A DNA stretch of 14,762 nucleotides from an uncultured Clostridia bacterium (GTDB lineage Bacteria; Bacillota_A; Clostridia; Oscillospirales; Oscillospiraceae): assembly GCA_946059285.1 (NCBI GenBank), contig CAMGMW010000008.1, positions 1 to 14,762 of the forward strand. The letters are read 5' to 3'. The notes under the pieces were generated by a model. It did not search any database, was not told the origin of the DNA, and was given only the letters and a program-made list of their open reading frames with translations. Positions 13,693-14,762 of this stretch are shown here, piece after piece (within the stretch, counting starts at the first letter, position 1; the number at the start of each line of letters is the position of its first letter). A program made the translations under genes and the position numbers.

Positions 13693-14619
13693 ATGGCTGA
13701 AACGATCAAAGGGAATTGCCCACACTGCGGGAAACCGCTGGAGGTTCCGGCGGATCTGGAAGAGTTTTCCTGTATGTATTGCGGTGAGCGTATGCGGCTG
13801 GAGGTTCTGCAGGACAAGCCGGCGATGACGGTGCGGTGTGAAGATGATCTGGAGTATCTGCGGGAGCATTTGCCGGATTGTGTGCTCAAATATCCCGATC
13901 ATTATAAGAAGCTGTCAAAGAAGGATTTCATCCCCACTTATGAGCAATACGAGGCGGAGAACCGCGACTTGTTTGAGCGGATGGACCGCTGCGCTGTGCA
14001 GTATCCCGACGGCAGCGATGCGCTCGTGCGGGAGATGTGCGGGGTTTTGATGGATGCGATAACGGCGCGCATCGAAGGCGATTCCCGTTTTGCCAAGAAT
14101 AACAAACGGCATGAGCTGTTTTTTGAGGTCAAAGTCGTGCTGGCCATTTTCCTGACGCCGATGGTGCGGCGGATGAAGCTTGATCTTTCCGAGCCGTTCC
14201 GTGAGGAGCTGCACCGCCAGTGGAAGGAACGATATCCAAAAGAGGAATGGACCCCCGGCGATTATGATACGCTCATAAGCGGCTTCCGCAAATTCCGTTT
14301 TTGCTTCATCACCACCGCCACTTGTTCCTTTGAGGGAAAGCCCGACGACTGTGCGGAGCTGACGGCGTTCCGCCGCTTCCGGGACGGCTGGCTGAAAAAC
14401 AGCGATGGCGGTGAGGCGCTGATTCGGGAGTATTATGAAATTGCTCCGGCGATCGTAGCCTGCATTGAGTATTGCGACAACCCCGCGGTCCGTTACGGAG
14501 AGATCCGGGAACGCTGGCTTTCGCCATGCTACCAAGCCCTGCAGGATGACCGCCCGGCAGATTGCCGAAAAAGCTATATAGACATGGTGCAGGCGCTGAA
14601 AGCAAGATATTTAAGCTAA
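13693..14619 (+). CDS. Zinc-ribbon protein with C-terminal CFI-box domain, function unknown
   Basis: A 308-aa soluble protein of unknown function. Seen: an N-terminal zinc ribbon with cysteine pairs C9PHC12 and C27MYC30; a charged, mostly helical middle (about 50-195) with no recognised motif; and a C-terminal module starting FCFITTATC (203-211), then DDCAELTAFRRFRDGWL (218-234) and GEALIREYYEIAPAIV (240-255). This matches the CFI-box-CTERM pattern I recall, a conserved cysteine-containing C-terminal domain without an established biochemical role. No signal peptide or membrane segment is evident. It is transcribed away from the eut operon with its own promoter and ends at a strong hairpin, so it is probably a single-gene unit with no required link to ethanolamine use. 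Confidence 0.8.
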   Translation: MAETIKGNCPHCGKPLEVPADLEEFSCMYCGERMRLEVLQDKPAMTVRCEDDLEYLREHLPDCVLKYPDHYKKLSKKDFIPTYEQYEAENRDLFERMDRCAVQYPDGSDALVREMCGVLMDAITARIEGDSRFAKNNKRHELFFEVKVVLAIFLTPMVRRMKLDLSEPFREELHRQWKERYPKEEWTPGDYDTLISGFRKFRFCFITTATCSFEGKPDDCAELTAFRRFRDGWLKNSDGGEALIREYYEIAPAIVACIEYCDNPAVRYGEIRERWLSPCYQALQDDRPADCRKSYIDMVQALKARYLS

Positions 14620-14622
14620 GCA

Positions 14623-14648
14623 AACTGCCCGCCTTCCGGCGGGCAGTT
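14623..14648 (+). terminator. Terminator-like hairpin after the CFI-box gene
   Basis: Four bases past the stop codon lies a perfect 11-bp inverted repeat, AACTGCCCGCC/GGCGGGCAGTT, with loop TTCC. The next bases lack a T-run; TTTTT comes only about 18 nt later. The position and strength suggest it marks the transcript end. Confidence 0.65.
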
Positions 14649-14676
14649 CAGCGTATCAAAACCGTCTTTTTGACGC

Positions 14677-14710
14677 AAGGACAGACAGCCGCAAGCGGCT
14701 GTCTGTCCTT
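14677..14710. repeat. Perfect 15-bp inverted repeat
   Basis: AAGGACAGACAGCCG (14677-14691) pairs without mismatch with 14696-14710 around loop CAAG. It sits between two other hairpins and has no T-run of its own. It may be part of a composite intergenic repeat element. Confidence 0.6.
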
Positions 14711-14712
14711 CA

Positions 14713-14750
14713 GCTTGTCAAAAAAGTCCTGTCGGACTTTTTTGACAAGC
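14713..14750. terminator. Bidirectional intrinsic terminator
   Basis: A perfect 17-bp stem runs from GCTTGTCAAAAAAGTCC (14713-14729) to its complement (14734-14750) around loop TGTC. The inner GTCC/GGAC arm is flanked by A6 on the left and T6 on the right, so a short GC hairpin followed by a U-tract forms on both strands. It could stop transcription from this gene and from a convergent gene beyond the window. Confidence 0.65.
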
Positions 14751-14762
14751 CACAAAATTGCA

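Noticed and set aside
14623..14750. CRISPR array
   Set aside because: The three inverted repeats differ from one another in sequence and length and there are no regular spacers.

Overview
The window is high-GC DNA, probably from a strictly anaerobic Clostridia member of the Oscillospiraceae/Ruminococcaceae type. This is inferred from the Firmicute-style ethanolamine operon (PduL instead of EutD, short cupin-only EutQ, metal-motif-less EutT), the lysine riboswitch with an intrinsic terminator, and the strong GGAGG ribosome binding sites. The species cannot be named from sequence alone.

Layout. Positions 1-770 (minus strand) hold the 5' part of a short-chain dehydrogenase that leaves the window, with its own sigma-A-type promoter. 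Positions 845-2110 (minus) hold a diaminopimelate decarboxylase (lysA). Its roughly 340-nt leader (2111-2453) carries a strong promoter, a lysine riboswitch aptamer with a recognisable P2-P3 kissing-loop pair, and a terminator hairpin just before the ribosome binding site. Positions 2582-13559 (minus) hold one continuous ethanolamine-utilisation microcompartment operon, in transcription order eutG-eutA-eutB-eutC-eutL-eutE-eutM-eutT-pduL-(unknown 154 aa)-eutN-eutH-eutQ. Positions 13693-14619 (plus, divergent) hold a zinc-ribbon/CFI-box protein. It is followed by three strong hairpins up to the window edge.

How the genes work together. EutH imports or balances ethanolamine. EutBC, an adenosylcobalamin-dependent lyase, splits it into acetaldehyde and ammonia. 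EutT makes adenosylcobalamin and EutA reactivates EutBC. EutE converts acetaldehyde to acetyl-CoA, EutG reduces it to ethanol to recycle NADH, and PduL converts acetyl-CoA to acetyl phosphate while recycling CoA. EutQ may complete the route to acetate and ATP. EutM (hexamer), EutL (trimer) and EutN (pentamer vertex) form the shell. Five proteins of the operon carry short amphipathic terminal helices that look like encapsulation peptides.

Most notable points: an uncharacterised 154-aa protein with a cargo-like N-terminus and a C-terminal mini-motif shared with the N-terminus of EutT; a compact locus with no eutS, eutP, eutVW, eutK, eutJ or eutD in view; a TTG start for eutB with an overlapping three-codon frame; and the lysine riboswitch. 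No new class of system is claimed. The operon is a known type with unusual details.
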